In this document: positions 29,583-39,335 of the stretch, in pieces | Layout of the letters: the number at the start of each line of letters is the position of its first letter | How positions within the stretch are numbered: position 1 is the first letter of the stretch | From: Aphrocallistes beatrix | Lineage: Eukaryota; Porifera; Hexactinellida; Sceptrulophora; Aphrocallistidae | Reading direction: 5' to 3' | DNA length: 64,000 bases | Assembly: GCA_963281255.1 (NCBI GenBank) | Contig: OY725495.1 | Location: forward strand, 3,720,001 to 3,784,000 | The notes under the pieces: model-generated | The model's database searches: none | The model's input: only the letters and a program-made list of their open reading frames with translations | What the model was told of the DNA's origin: nothing | Made by a program: the position numbers and the translations under genes

Positions 29583-30572
29583 TTAGTTTACATGTTTTTC
29601 TTGCTCTTGGGTATCAGATTTGGTAATTGATGTTTCCTTCGTCGTAAATTTTTTCCTGTCATCTCCATTTAGCATCGGTTTCCCTGCTGGGTAGTTATGC
29701 GTTTCGATGAAAAAGACGTAGGAGATGGCCCCGATAGGCGCTCCCAAAAACGGAGCAACAAGAGGCACCCAGAAGTAATAGTCGTGCACACGGAACAGTT
29801 CGGGACCCCACAGAAACGCGGCGAAACATCTGGGTGGGAAGTCACGAATAGGGTTAGCAGCCCCGCCACAGTTGTAGGAGAAGCAGACTCCCAGTGAGAA
29901 GATGATCAGCGCCACTCCCATCGGGCGCAGATAGTCGATTAGTCCGGTGTTAGCGCGGTCCACGATGGCCAGGATTAGGAACTGGAGGAGGAAAGTGCTC
30001 CAGAACTGGTCCCAGAACAGGTTGGTGTTGCTCACCAACGGCTGGGGGTTGGTTGTCCATATGCGGTACGTTTCATTCTGACCGTTGAACTCACGCACTC
30101 CTCCGTCAAACGCGTTCATCGCATCGAAGTAGTAGAGGTAGTTGATGACGGCAGACATGAATGCACCCAGGAACTGTGCCAGCCAATAGAATGGCACTTT
30201 CCACCATTGGAACTTACCCACCACAGCCAGACCTAGACTGATGGAAGGGTTGAGATGGCCACCCGACACTCCCATTGACACGTACAGCCCGAAGAGGATG
30301 CCAATCGCAGCTCCCCATGCTCCCCCGATCCAATTGGTGATGTCGTTCTGCAGGAAGAATGCCTGAGCAGAGGCGCCTATTGCAAAGGAGATGAATATCA
30401 TGGTGCCGAAGAATTCTGCGATATACTCCACTCCGATGAAATGGATAACCTTCTTCCATCCCCATTCTAACACCTTCCCTGGATACCACAGTTGACTGGG
30501 TCTATTGTAAGGAAACACCACGAACCTCTCAGGCCGTTCTTCGTATGGAACTGATGGTAGTACTTCTTCCAT
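29583..30572 (-). CDS. Aquaglyceroporin-like channel, copy 1
   Basis: Single exon, 329 aa, ATG at 30570-30572. MIP-fold hallmarks: YIAEFFGTMIFISFAIGA (first helix), SGGHLNPSISLGLA (first pore loop; NPS instead of NPA) and GGAANPIRDFPPRCFA (second loop; NPI instead of NPA, followed by the R-D pair usual in aquaglyceroporins). About six membrane spans; the N-terminus is Pro/Glu-rich and the C-terminus is charged (KFTTKETSITKSDTQEQEKH). The Asp after the selectivity-filter Arg points to glycerol/solute permeation, by family analogy. A near-identical copy lies inverted at 36994-37965; identity starts at the ATG and stops at about codon 295. Confidence 0.95.
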   Translation of the reverse strand: MEEVLPSVPYEERPERFVVFPYNRPSQLWYPGKVLEWGWKKVIHFIGVEYIAEFFGTMIFISFAIGASAQAFFLQNDITNWIGGAWGAAIGILFGLYVSMGVSGGHLNPSISLGLAVVGKFQWWKVPFYWLAQFLGAFMSAVINYLYYFDAMNAFDGGVREFNGQNETYRIWTTNPQPLVSNTNLFWDQFWSTFLLQFLILAIVDRANTGLIDYLRPMGVALIIFSLGVCFSYNCGGAANPIRDFPPRCFAAFLWGPELFRVHDYYFWVPLVAPFLGAPIGAISYVFFIETHNYPAGKPMLNGDDRKKFTTKETSITKSDTQEQEKHVN

Positions 30573-33256
30573 TTGTAGTATAGTGTATTTAGTTCAAGTT
30601 ACAAATGAGATGTTAATTGCTGTTTTATACTTTTTATCACTATGTACTACACTATGTAACCTGTAATTCATTGTTAGTTGTTTTACATCCACTGACCGTC
30701 ATTCATATGTGCATGTTAATTAAAGTTGACTCTGCAATATGGTACAGACGATTGATCTTGTATCTGCCACATAATCAATAATGTTCTATTCTGTTATAAC
30801 AAGAGTTGGCATTAGTTCTACTCAAATTTGAGAGTAGACATTCGTTAACGGAAGATGGTCGCGGGGAAAAATGGTCGCAGAAAGTGAAAGTAGGTATTTT
30901 CAGTTTAAATTGTCAAATTGACTGTGAGTGACATTTTAATTTCGTGAGAGGGTCATTGAATAGCATTTTAGGAAGCATAACAACGAGTAAATACCAAGAA
31001 TTGATCATTTATAACTTTTTCTTTTATTCTTTTTGAGATATTATTTAGCTTTTAAATATTAAACGAGTTATTCTCATTAAAAAAGAAAAAACCTACACCA
31101 AACCTCTTCTATACTATAGTCCTGTGCTATCTATAATTAGATCGTAGAGCTATATACTATGTAGGAAAATTGTTCCCAATGATTCTGAATCACTCTTAAA
31201 GTCGACACATCCTGTGCATCCTTTCAATTTTACAATATACCCAAAAATCTAGAAAAGACCCCTTGTCTTCTTTATTTCACAACTTAATTAAACTCCATTC
31301 ATCCTCCTCCTCCTGTCTCACAAAAATGCATACTAATAAATTATTTCAACACAGAAATGCACGTGATCTTTATTCTAAGTTGCTAATCGCAATCAATTAT
31401 GAATATTTGATCCAATTTTTATTGTACGTATGGTCGTGTAGCATATTGCTTATAGTTCTGATATTCAATAGTCTAATTAGTTGATTACGATTAGATGTGA
31501 TAAGATTATGGTACGAACAACGTAGAAATAGCGTATCTCTAGTGGTGTGATTCGTGAGCATATTGTTGAAAAAAAATTAATTATTACATATTTCAGAGTA
31601 AGATGATTTGCTAGGAGTGATTAGTAAATTTCAACGCACACGCATCTTTGCAGTTCAAGGAGGGACGGTATAGCGTGGGCGCCCACTGATTCCTAACATC
31701 ATCGTTAATCTATCATCAAAGTGAGCACCCACTGTCTATGAATCATGTATGTGTAAGCCAGGTATATTCATGCCAACCGTCCCGCTTTTTTCACTCCTCT
31801 CCTGAGCTAATTTTGACAAGTGTCTCGTTTTTATGAAATTTCCCCATTATGTCCTGCTTTTTTAAATTATGTGTATAACTCTTTTCTATTGCGTCCCGCC
31901 ATGTCCCGTGAAATTCAACGCCATTCCCCGTGAAATTCAACGCCATGGCTCGTTGGCATGTATGCACGTTAGTTTCAATAATTATCGCTAAAGAGTTCAA
32001 AATCTTAAAATTCCCCCTAAACAACTATTTTGGATTAACCCGCGGTTGGCTAGGAATGTTGAAAGTGAAAATGAAAGTGGGGTTTTCTCTATTTATACTT
32101 TTGAGACGTAGCCAGGCGAGGGTTAAAAAAATATGTAAAAATTGTAGTTCTTGAGCAAAAAATGATTTGGGGCTTTATTTGACTAAAATGTCCGCTTGGT
32201 TGATGACTTGAAGTGGAGACTTTGGCGAAAATTCTAATTTCAAATCTTTCTAACGATCATAACTTGGAGATTTTCTAGTTATTCGTTTGGCGCCAGAGGA
32301 TGATGGTTAGAATGATTTGAAATTGGGAAATTTGAAAAAATCCACTTCCAAGTTATTGAAGCAAGCGGGCATCTTAGGTAAATAAAGTTTTATAGGTTTT
32401 TGCTAGATAAGTACAAATTCATATTTTCTTTGTCCAAAATAGGACTTTTTGTGAAATCTGCTCTTTGGCGTGATTTAACCTTAATTAAGTTATTAATTAA
32501 ATTTACTAAATGTTCCTTTAAATTAGGAATGGACATGATGTATGCATACCTTAGTCCTTTCATCTGATGATGTAACGCCTTGAGCAGAAATTAATCATAC
32601 TTCAATGGAATCATTTCTTTGCAGGTGCATCAGACATGTTTACGCATGGATAGTTTAGAGATTTTTAGTCTTGGTGGCCGAAATAGTTTATGGTTACAGG
32701 ATTTAATTGGGAAATAATAGGAGAGATATTTTCAAATATTTGTATCGATTGCCTATCAGATCGGAAAGTCGATTATTGTTTATTTGTTTGTTTGTTCAGA
32801 TTTCTTGAAACTGACATGGTGTTTACATTTAATATAGGTGTACAGGGAGTCTCTATGTATACTTTGAGTTTGGACGTATGTGTATTGCAAAAATAGTATT
32901 TAATATGTTTACTTTAGGCACGTGTCATTTAGTCATAATTAATAATACTAACGCTTGTAGAATATCAATACTCAATGGGTGTCTACTACAACTTTAAATA
33001 TTAAGCAAACACTTATTATCTAATCAGTCAGTTGTCTGGAATGTTTGTTTGCTGCTAGTTCCTAGGTATTCCGATTATTAATAACCGAAGTTGCACTAAT
33101 TTTTTCGTCTATTGCAGTCGATTTCTGTGGACTTGAAATCTGAAAAATATCGAGGAATAGGAGCTCCTTAGTTTTTCAGAGTTATTGCTTTTCGAGGTTC
33201 TAATTGCATACAGTACAAAATAAATTCAATTCAATTCATTCAATGAACAAAATGAT
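30573..33256. other. Gene-free stretch between the aquaporin copies
   Basis: AT-rich with no supported exon. Contains a family D MITE (31764-31962), and a GTTGGCTAGGAATGTTGAAAG segment near 32045 that resembles the palindromic element nested at 36268-36494. Confidence 0.55.
31764..31962. mobile_element. MITE family D
   Basis: ATTCATGCCAACCGTCCCGC at the left and GGCTCGTTGGCATGTATGCA at the right, inverted termini of the CATGCCAAC family. A short internal duplication (GTGAAATTCAACGCCAT occurs twice, 31909-31945) distinguishes this copy. Confidence 0.8.
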
Positions 33257-33774
33257 TACCGTATTGCTTCGAATAAGCGCCCGGGCGCTTATTTATTTCG
33301 TGCACCCTTTAGACCCGGCGCTTATTCAAACCGGCGCTTATTCAAGCCCCGGCGCTTATTTTTTCATTCGCTATTTTGACCCGGCGCTCTTTGTTTTGTT
33401 TACTACATTGACTGGCACTTGTATTTTTGCCACAACTGAGAATGTTAATTCATAGCATTCTATATACTAAGGCAATGGCACTCACCAAAAAATTAGTACC
33501 ATGGATTGGTTAAATTCTTCAAAACCAATAATTTTGATATTGTAGATATTTCAATTTTCCATCAATTTAGGCATTCACCCCCCCTGACAAACTAACTATT
33601 ATTTCAGAACAATTGAAATGAGATATATTATTTGGTTTTTAATGCACATAGTCGAATTATTTAATACTTAATACATACAAAATATCAAAAGAATAGCTAA
33701 TCACAATATTGAGACTTGAGGGACAGACTTGACTTAGCTTAAGAGACAGACTTGACTTAGCTTGAGGGACAGAC

Positions 33775-33880
33775 TTGACTTGACTTGACTTGACATGACA
33801 TGACATGACATGACATGACATGACATGACATGACTTGACTTGACTTGACTTGACTTGACTTGACTTGACTTGACTTGACC
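33775..33880. repeat. Pentamer microsatellite (TTGAC/ATGAC)
   Basis: A run of TTGAC units switches to ATGAC for about eight units and back to TTGAC, preceded by three copies of AGACTTGACTTAGCTTGAGG-like 20-mers (33725-33775). The block symmetry suggests one point variant expanded inside an older array. Lies inside the long-TIR element. Confidence 0.9.
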
Positions 33881-34056
33881 TATTCTCTTGTTTCAATACT
33901 AGTGCATTATATATAGGTCTTAACTTTCATCTTAACATTAGAAGTGTATACAATGTTTTAGTTCCATAGTAGCACATGCCAAATGAATAATATTAGTACG
34001 GGAAGAGCCAGAATAAATGTTTTAAATTTCTGCTGAGGGTGCAGATACATCGTCGT

Positions 34057-34210
34057 CATAGGTGTAACTCCAGGGGTGGCAGGGGTAGCGTGCCACCACA
34101 TACCTAAATGTTATGTTGACTTGGGGTGACATGCCACATTAGTTTGATATATGTTTACAAATCTCGCCACCCCAGCTAACCATGAAAAAATCAAAATAGT
34201 TACGCCTATG
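34057..34210. mobile_element. hAT-like MITE with perfect 8-bp duplication
   Basis: Begins CATAGGTGTAACT and ends AGTTACGCCTATG (12 of 13 inverted). ATCGTCGT lies directly on both sides (34049-34056 and 34211-34218). The interior has GGGGTGGCAGGGGTAGCGTG and CTCGCCACCCCAG. It is inserted in the interior of the long-TIR element. Confidence 0.9.
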
Positions 34211-34383
34211 ATCGTCGTTAAACGACTATTCTTCCCTACCCAATTCACATTGAACATCTCCTAAACATCATTAACGAATTTCAAGAACTCAACAGTTTAG
34301 TTCTGGTCTACACTGTTCTTATCCATGATATAAGCTAACAGTCCGGCTGAAGTTGACTAATAGAAAATCTTAAGGGCCAAAAT

Positions 34384-34443
34384 TACATTTCGCCTTTCCA
34401 ACCTGACAACCAGCAGGCTTGTTAGGTTGGAAAGGCGAAATGT
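34384..34443. repeat. Near-perfect hairpin
   Basis: CATTTCGCCTTTCCAACCTG and its complement pair over about 24 bp with a single mismatch (CTGACAA against TTGTTAG), loop about 11 nt (CCAGCAGGC). Confidence 0.8.
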
Positions 34444-35635
34444 CCCGATGTTAATTTGGAGCACGTTTAGTTAAATTGCACTTGTCCGAATTTAAAAAAA
34501 GGTATTTATGCCCACGTTTTTGTAGTAACGAGGATTGCATTTACTAAATTTGGGGAAGGCAACACTTTTTCTTGGTCTTTTAAATTCAGTCAATTGTTTC
34601 TACCCAACTTGATTGAGTATGTATATATGCATGATTCTAGAATAATGAACTACATTACTTAAGAAATCACTCACCCGTGATCTTGTTGTTCTGGTAGTAT
34701 TCACACGTCTTGGAATGGCTCAATACCATTTTCACGACGAGCACCATCTTTAGGAAATTGAAAAACTTCATGAAGTGTTCTACTCCTCTGTAATTGGAAG
34801 TCGAGTCAGGCACACGACAAGACATCTCGTCCAAATGATTTATGCAATTAGTATTGTCAAGTGAGGTATTATAAATGAGTAATAGAAATAATATGCAGCA
34901 AAACAATACATTATTGTAATCCACTAGTGTTGTATGTGAAGTAAATATAAATATTGTGGTTACATAATATTTTCAAAATGAATATTTAAACAACCATGAA
35001 CTCACAATATGAGATAATTATATAGTTGATAATAACAGTTATTTAATTAACGGTTTTAGGATTGAAGTATTTAACCAATCCATGGTACCAATTTTTTGGT
35101 GAGTGCCATTGCCTTAGTACAGTATATAGAATGCTATGGTTAATTCTATTAAAAAAGGATAATGCAATGTTTCAAAAAGCACTTGTATATATGCCACTAC
35201 TGAGAATACTAGTTAGTAGGTAGGTATATAAAAAAGGGAGAATGATATGATGTTCAGAGAACTAAAATGCCCCGGCGTCCGACGCTTATTGAGCCCCGGC
35301 GCTTATTTATTTCGTTCACCCTTTAGACCCGGCGCTTATTCAAACCGGCGCTTATTCAGGGAAATACGGTATACAAGTATATTGATATACGTATATTATT
35401 GCTCTCGTACTTCTATGTCATATGTTATTGTGTATTATACGTACATAGATCGGATATATTTTCTGAACAATTCTCCAGACTTTTCCAATACATACATAGT
35501 GTAGCCTAGAGATAATACTAATCTTCCCTTCATCAGGAATCTCAGTGAACATGGCGAGTGAAAAATCTGACTATCAGATGATAAAATTATTGCACCTATA
35601 TCGAAGTAATGAGTTCAACTTGTAAAAATAGGTCT

Positions 35636-36045
35636 ATATTCCCGTTTTTTCACTCTTCTATTGAGTTAATTCTCTCTCAGTCCTATTTTTTTACATAAAA
35701 TGTTTCCATTATGTCCCGATTTTTTTTTACATGTACGTATACCATACATGCCAATCTGAGTCATGATAAAAGCGGGACGCAGCGTTGAATTTCGCGGGAC
35801 ATGGCGGGACACAATAGAAAAGTATTATACATAGAGTCAAAAAAAGCGGGACATAATGGGGAAATTTCATGTAAAAGCGGGACACTAATGAAAATTAGGT
35901 CAAGAGAAGGGTGAAAAAAGCGGGACGTCCCGCCAAAAACGGGACAGTTGGCAAGTATGGTATACTCCTTTCTATTGCGTCCTGCCATGTCCCGCGAAAT
36001 TCAACACCGTGTCCCGCTTTTATCATGGCTCAAGTTGACATGTAC
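35636..36045. mobile_element. Family D MITE with an inverted family D copy inserted in it
   Basis: The outer element is split into 35636-35745 (CCCGTTTTTTCACTC...ATGTCCCG) and 35957-36045 (CTATTGCGTCCTGCC...CATGTACAATG). Between them lies a complete copy in reverse (ATACATGCCAATCTGAGTCA to CGGGACAGTTGGCAAGTAT). TATAC/GTATA at both junctions fits a TA-type target duplication. Confidence 0.85.
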
Positions 36046-36099
36046 AATGCTCACTATCTTGACCCGTTTCACTTACATATTTACTACATGAATTAATAA

Positions 36100-36519
36100 T
36101 ACAGTCAGGGTCGCTTATTGTGAACCACCAGGGGACCAAAAAATCAGTTCATAATAGAGATACGTACTTCATATTAAGCGAACTTGAGTCAAACAAATCC
36201 TATCTAAAAATGAAATTGGGACCAGGAGGTTAGTTCATAATAAACGAATGTTCATATTAATTAATTAACCCTAATTGGACTTGGAATGTTGAAGTGAAAG
36301 TGAAAGTTAATTGAAAGTGAACTGAAAGTGAAAATGAAAGTGGGAATTTTCTATTTATACCTTTGACCCCAAGTCCAAGTAGGGTTAATAACCTACTTGG
36401 ACTTGGGGTACAAAGTATAAATAGAAAAATCACACTTTCATTTTCACTTTCAATTAACTTTCACTTTCACTTCAACATTCCGAGTCCAAGTAGGGATTTA
36501 TTAAGCGACCCTGACTGTA
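36100..36519. mobile_element. Family C MITE with a nested palindromic element
   Basis: Outer ends TACAGTCAGGGTCGCTTATT and GCGACCCTGACTGTA match 23769-23953. About 36268-36494 is an insert whose own ends are inverted over roughly 50 bp (CTAATTGGACTTGGAATGTT against the reverse of AACATTCCGAGTCCAAGTAG) and whose centre is a second palindrome around GTTAATAACCTACTTGGA. Confidence 0.85.
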
Positions 36520-36993
36520 TTTCCATTTCACATGTATCACGTGTGTGCAGAATGTTACTCTCATTACCACAAATACATTACCTATCTTGTGTAAGAGACT
36601 AAGTATGTATACGTAATACGAATAATTGATTATATGATATGATATAGATTTCTACCAATAAGCCTAGGAATTTTGCTAGCTCATTTCTGGTCCGCCATTT
36701 TGAATCTATTCTTGATAGAAAATGTCCCAGTGTAACTAATAATTAAATGTTTTATTTTTAAGAATCGACTTCAAACCATCCCATTATTCAGTGATATGTA
36801 TTTTTAGAATGCACATCGTTCTTTTTTATCTGTCAGAAGCTGACTTAAACTTTATTGAACGTAATTATGATTATACTTCAGAATACTCAACCTCAGAATT
36901 GAATATCGTATGCGCTTTCGTCCAACTAAGCGAAACCTCACATATACATGCATAATAAGATAAATGATTGTGTAAATTCGTTTGTTTTGATTA

Positions 36994-37965
36994 ATGGAAG
37001 AAGTACTACCATCAGTTCCATACGAAGAACGGCCTGAGAGGTTCGTGGTGTTTCCCTACAATAGACCCAGTCAACTGTGGTATCCAGGGAAGGTGTTAGA
37101 ATGGGGATGGAAGAAGGTCATCCATTTCATCGGAGTGGAGTATATCGCAGAATTCTTCGGCACCATGATATTCATCTCCTTTGCAATAGGCGCCTCTGCT
37201 CAGGCATTCTTCCTGCAGAACGACATCACCAATTGGATCGGGGGAGCATGGGGAGCTGCGATTGGCATCCTCTTCGGGTTGTACGTGTCAATGGGTGTGT
37301 CGGGTGGCCATCTCAACCCTTCCATCAGTCTAGGTCTGGCTGTGGTGGGGAAGTTCCAATGGTGGAAAGTGCCATTCTATTGGCTGGCACAGTTTCTGGG
37401 TGCATTCATGTCTGCCGTCATCAACTACCTCTACTACTTCGATGCGATGAACGCGTTTGACGGAGGAGTGCGTGAGTTCAACGGTCAGAATGAAACGTAC
37501 CGCATATGGACAACCAACCCCCAGCCGTTGGTGAGCAACACCAACCTGTTCTGGGACCAGTTCTGGAGCACTTTCCTCCTCCAGTTCCTAATCTTGGCCA
37601 TCGTGGACCGCGCTAACACCGGACTAATCGACTATCTGCGCCCGATGGGAGTGGCGCTGATCATCTTCTCACTGGGAGTCTGCTTCTCCTACAACTGTGG
37701 CGGGGCTGCTAACCCTATTCGTGACTTCCCACCCAGATGTTTCGCCGCGTTTCTGTGGGGTCCCGAACTGTTCCGTGTGCACGACTATTACTTCTGGGTG
37801 CCTCTTGTTGCTCCGTTTTTGGGAGCGCCTATCGGGGCCATCTCCTACGTCTTTTTCATCGAAACGCATAACTACCCAGCTTCGAAGCCATTCAAAGACA
37901 CACTATTCGCTAGTAACAGTGGAAACAAGATTGAACCGTCCAATTCTGACTTACTTCCCCCTTGA
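36994..37965 (+). CDS. Aquaglyceroporin-like channel, copy 2
   Basis: Single exon, 323 aa. Residues 1-295 are identical in protein sequence to the gene at 29583-30572; I count about eight base differences in that stretch, all synonymous. Same NPS and NPIRD pore loops. After the shared ETHNYPA the C-terminus switches to an unrelated 28-residue tail (SKPFKDTLFASNSGNK..., ending DLLPP). The 5' flank is unrelated to that of copy 1 from the base before ATG. The different tails suggest different trafficking or regulation with identical pores. Inverted orientation relative to copy 1, about 6.4 kb apart. Confidence 0.95.
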   Translation: MEEVLPSVPYEERPERFVVFPYNRPSQLWYPGKVLEWGWKKVIHFIGVEYIAEFFGTMIFISFAIGASAQAFFLQNDITNWIGGAWGAAIGILFGLYVSMGVSGGHLNPSISLGLAVVGKFQWWKVPFYWLAQFLGAFMSAVINYLYYFDAMNAFDGGVREFNGQNETYRIWTTNPQPLVSNTNLFWDQFWSTFLLQFLILAIVDRANTGLIDYLRPMGVALIIFSLGVCFSYNCGGAANPIRDFPPRCFAAFLWGPELFRVHDYYFWVPLVAPFLGAPIGAISYVFFIETHNYPASKPFKDTLFASNSGNKIEPSNSDLLPP

Positions 37966-39335
37966 ATCGGATACGTCTATTGTACTTTATACTAGAACAT
38001 TCAAATGATGATAGTTTAGTTAGAAATAATGTTTTACTTGTTATTACTATTTTCGCCAAATATGGTAATGCTACGTCGTAGCTCCTCCCTCGACGTGATT
38101 GGTCCCACCTGATTATCCAGGCCAACTATGACTGATTCCCTCTACCGTATTTAGTCATCTTCAAACCGTGGTTTAGTCGTGGTTTTAATCTGTAGTTAGA
38201 GACCGCATATAAACTTCAAGCTCCACATATCTAACCAACTATCAGTATTTAACCACATCGATGTGCTCATCGAGATAATGCTAATTTCGCAGGCTAGATA
38301 TTTTAATTACTTGCTCCAAAGTTTCTTAGTTTTCATTTATTAATCCCACCCCACTATTTTCATTAATTTTATTTTTTCGATCTATTAATAATTGTCCCGC
38401 GTTTGGCGAGGTGTTTTGTTGCGTCATTTCCTTTTTAAGTCATTTTGGGCGGGGAAGCCATACAAGTTTGGGGTCTGACTATAAATAGAAAAAATCACTT
38501 AGCCAACCGCAGGTGGAGTCAAAAACATTTAGTCAGCAGTTAATTCAAATTTTGAATCCAACCATGGATGCTATGAGAATGTGAGTCTTGTGATGATTTG
38601 AACCAGAGTTGGAATTGAGTACACTTTCAGAACTCGATCCGAACTCTGGTTTGAACCAATAATATTGTAAATATGTAAAATGATTTTTGTAAGAAACTAA
38701 TCTTACTTTTGCCGTATAATGAAAATAGTAGTAATTTTTTAATTATATTATCCACACATCACTTCTTTAGAAGAAGTTTATATCTGATTCAATATGAACA
38801 TCCTTAGCGAAGGTAACGAGGGAATGCCTTCGTAATTAAATACACTTAATTAACTGAGATGAAAGAATGTTTCTGACATTTACTTTCACTTTATTCTTAG
38901 ATAGAAGAGTTGCAATATTTAATTTTTAAAATAAACAATACACTAGGCTTCTTCCCTAGTTTTGGTCAACCGCCTAATCGTTAAAATGAGATAGAAAATG
39001 CTACAACAAAGTTTGCTATCTTAGTATTTCGGTCATCTTCCTTATTATTAATAATCTGTCACGCCATACTTTTCTATTGCGTCTCGCCATGTCCCGCGAA
39101 ATTCAACACCGCGTCCCGCTTTTATCATGGCTCAAGTTGGCATGTATGCTATTGAACCTTTTGAAATGATTCCTTTTCAAATCACAACTATAAAACCCAA
39201 CTTGTTTCGTAATTCATGGCAGATGAGATTCCATTCATACATATATAAAAGTACAAATGACACCTGTTATATGAATATCAGATCCATGCCCGTTCTATAA
39301 ATTTAAATGAGAACTAAATTAATTTTACAATTAAA
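37966..39335. other. Gene-free stretch
   Basis: Contains a family F repeat (38415-38520, with GACTATAAATAGAAA) and a partial family D MITE (39062-39147). No coding exon supported. The 60 bp before the TMEM175-like ATG are AT-rich. Confidence 0.55.

Larger units (their letters stand above)
33257..35372. mobile_element. 2.1-kb element with long terminal inverted repeats
   Basis: The left arm (33257-33520) opens TACCGTATTGCTTCGAATAA and runs to a block containing GGCAATGGCACTCACC and CCATGGATTGGTTAAA; the right arm (about 35069-35372) is the reverse of it, with GGTGAGTGCCATTGCC at 35099 and ending TTCAGGGAAATACGGTA. Both arms also carry the CCGGCGCTTATTCAAACCGG block, in inverted order. The 1.5-kb interior holds a TTGAC/ATGAC satellite, a nested hAT MITE and a 24-bp hairpin, with no transposase seen. 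Probably a non-autonomous DNA transposon; superfamily not assigned. Confidence 0.75.

Noticed and set aside
34673..34923. Possible exon encoding a signal-peptide-like LLFC stretch and a Cys-containing segment, with a GTGAGT donor
   Set aside because: Starts only at GTG, has no partner exon in reach and lies inside the long-TIR element; too weak to annotate.
37077..37460. Overlapping open frame in the aquaporin gene, also present in the inverted copy
   Set aside because: It is a +2 shadow whose residues change exactly where the aquaporin has synonymous changes, showing the aquaporin frame is the selected one.
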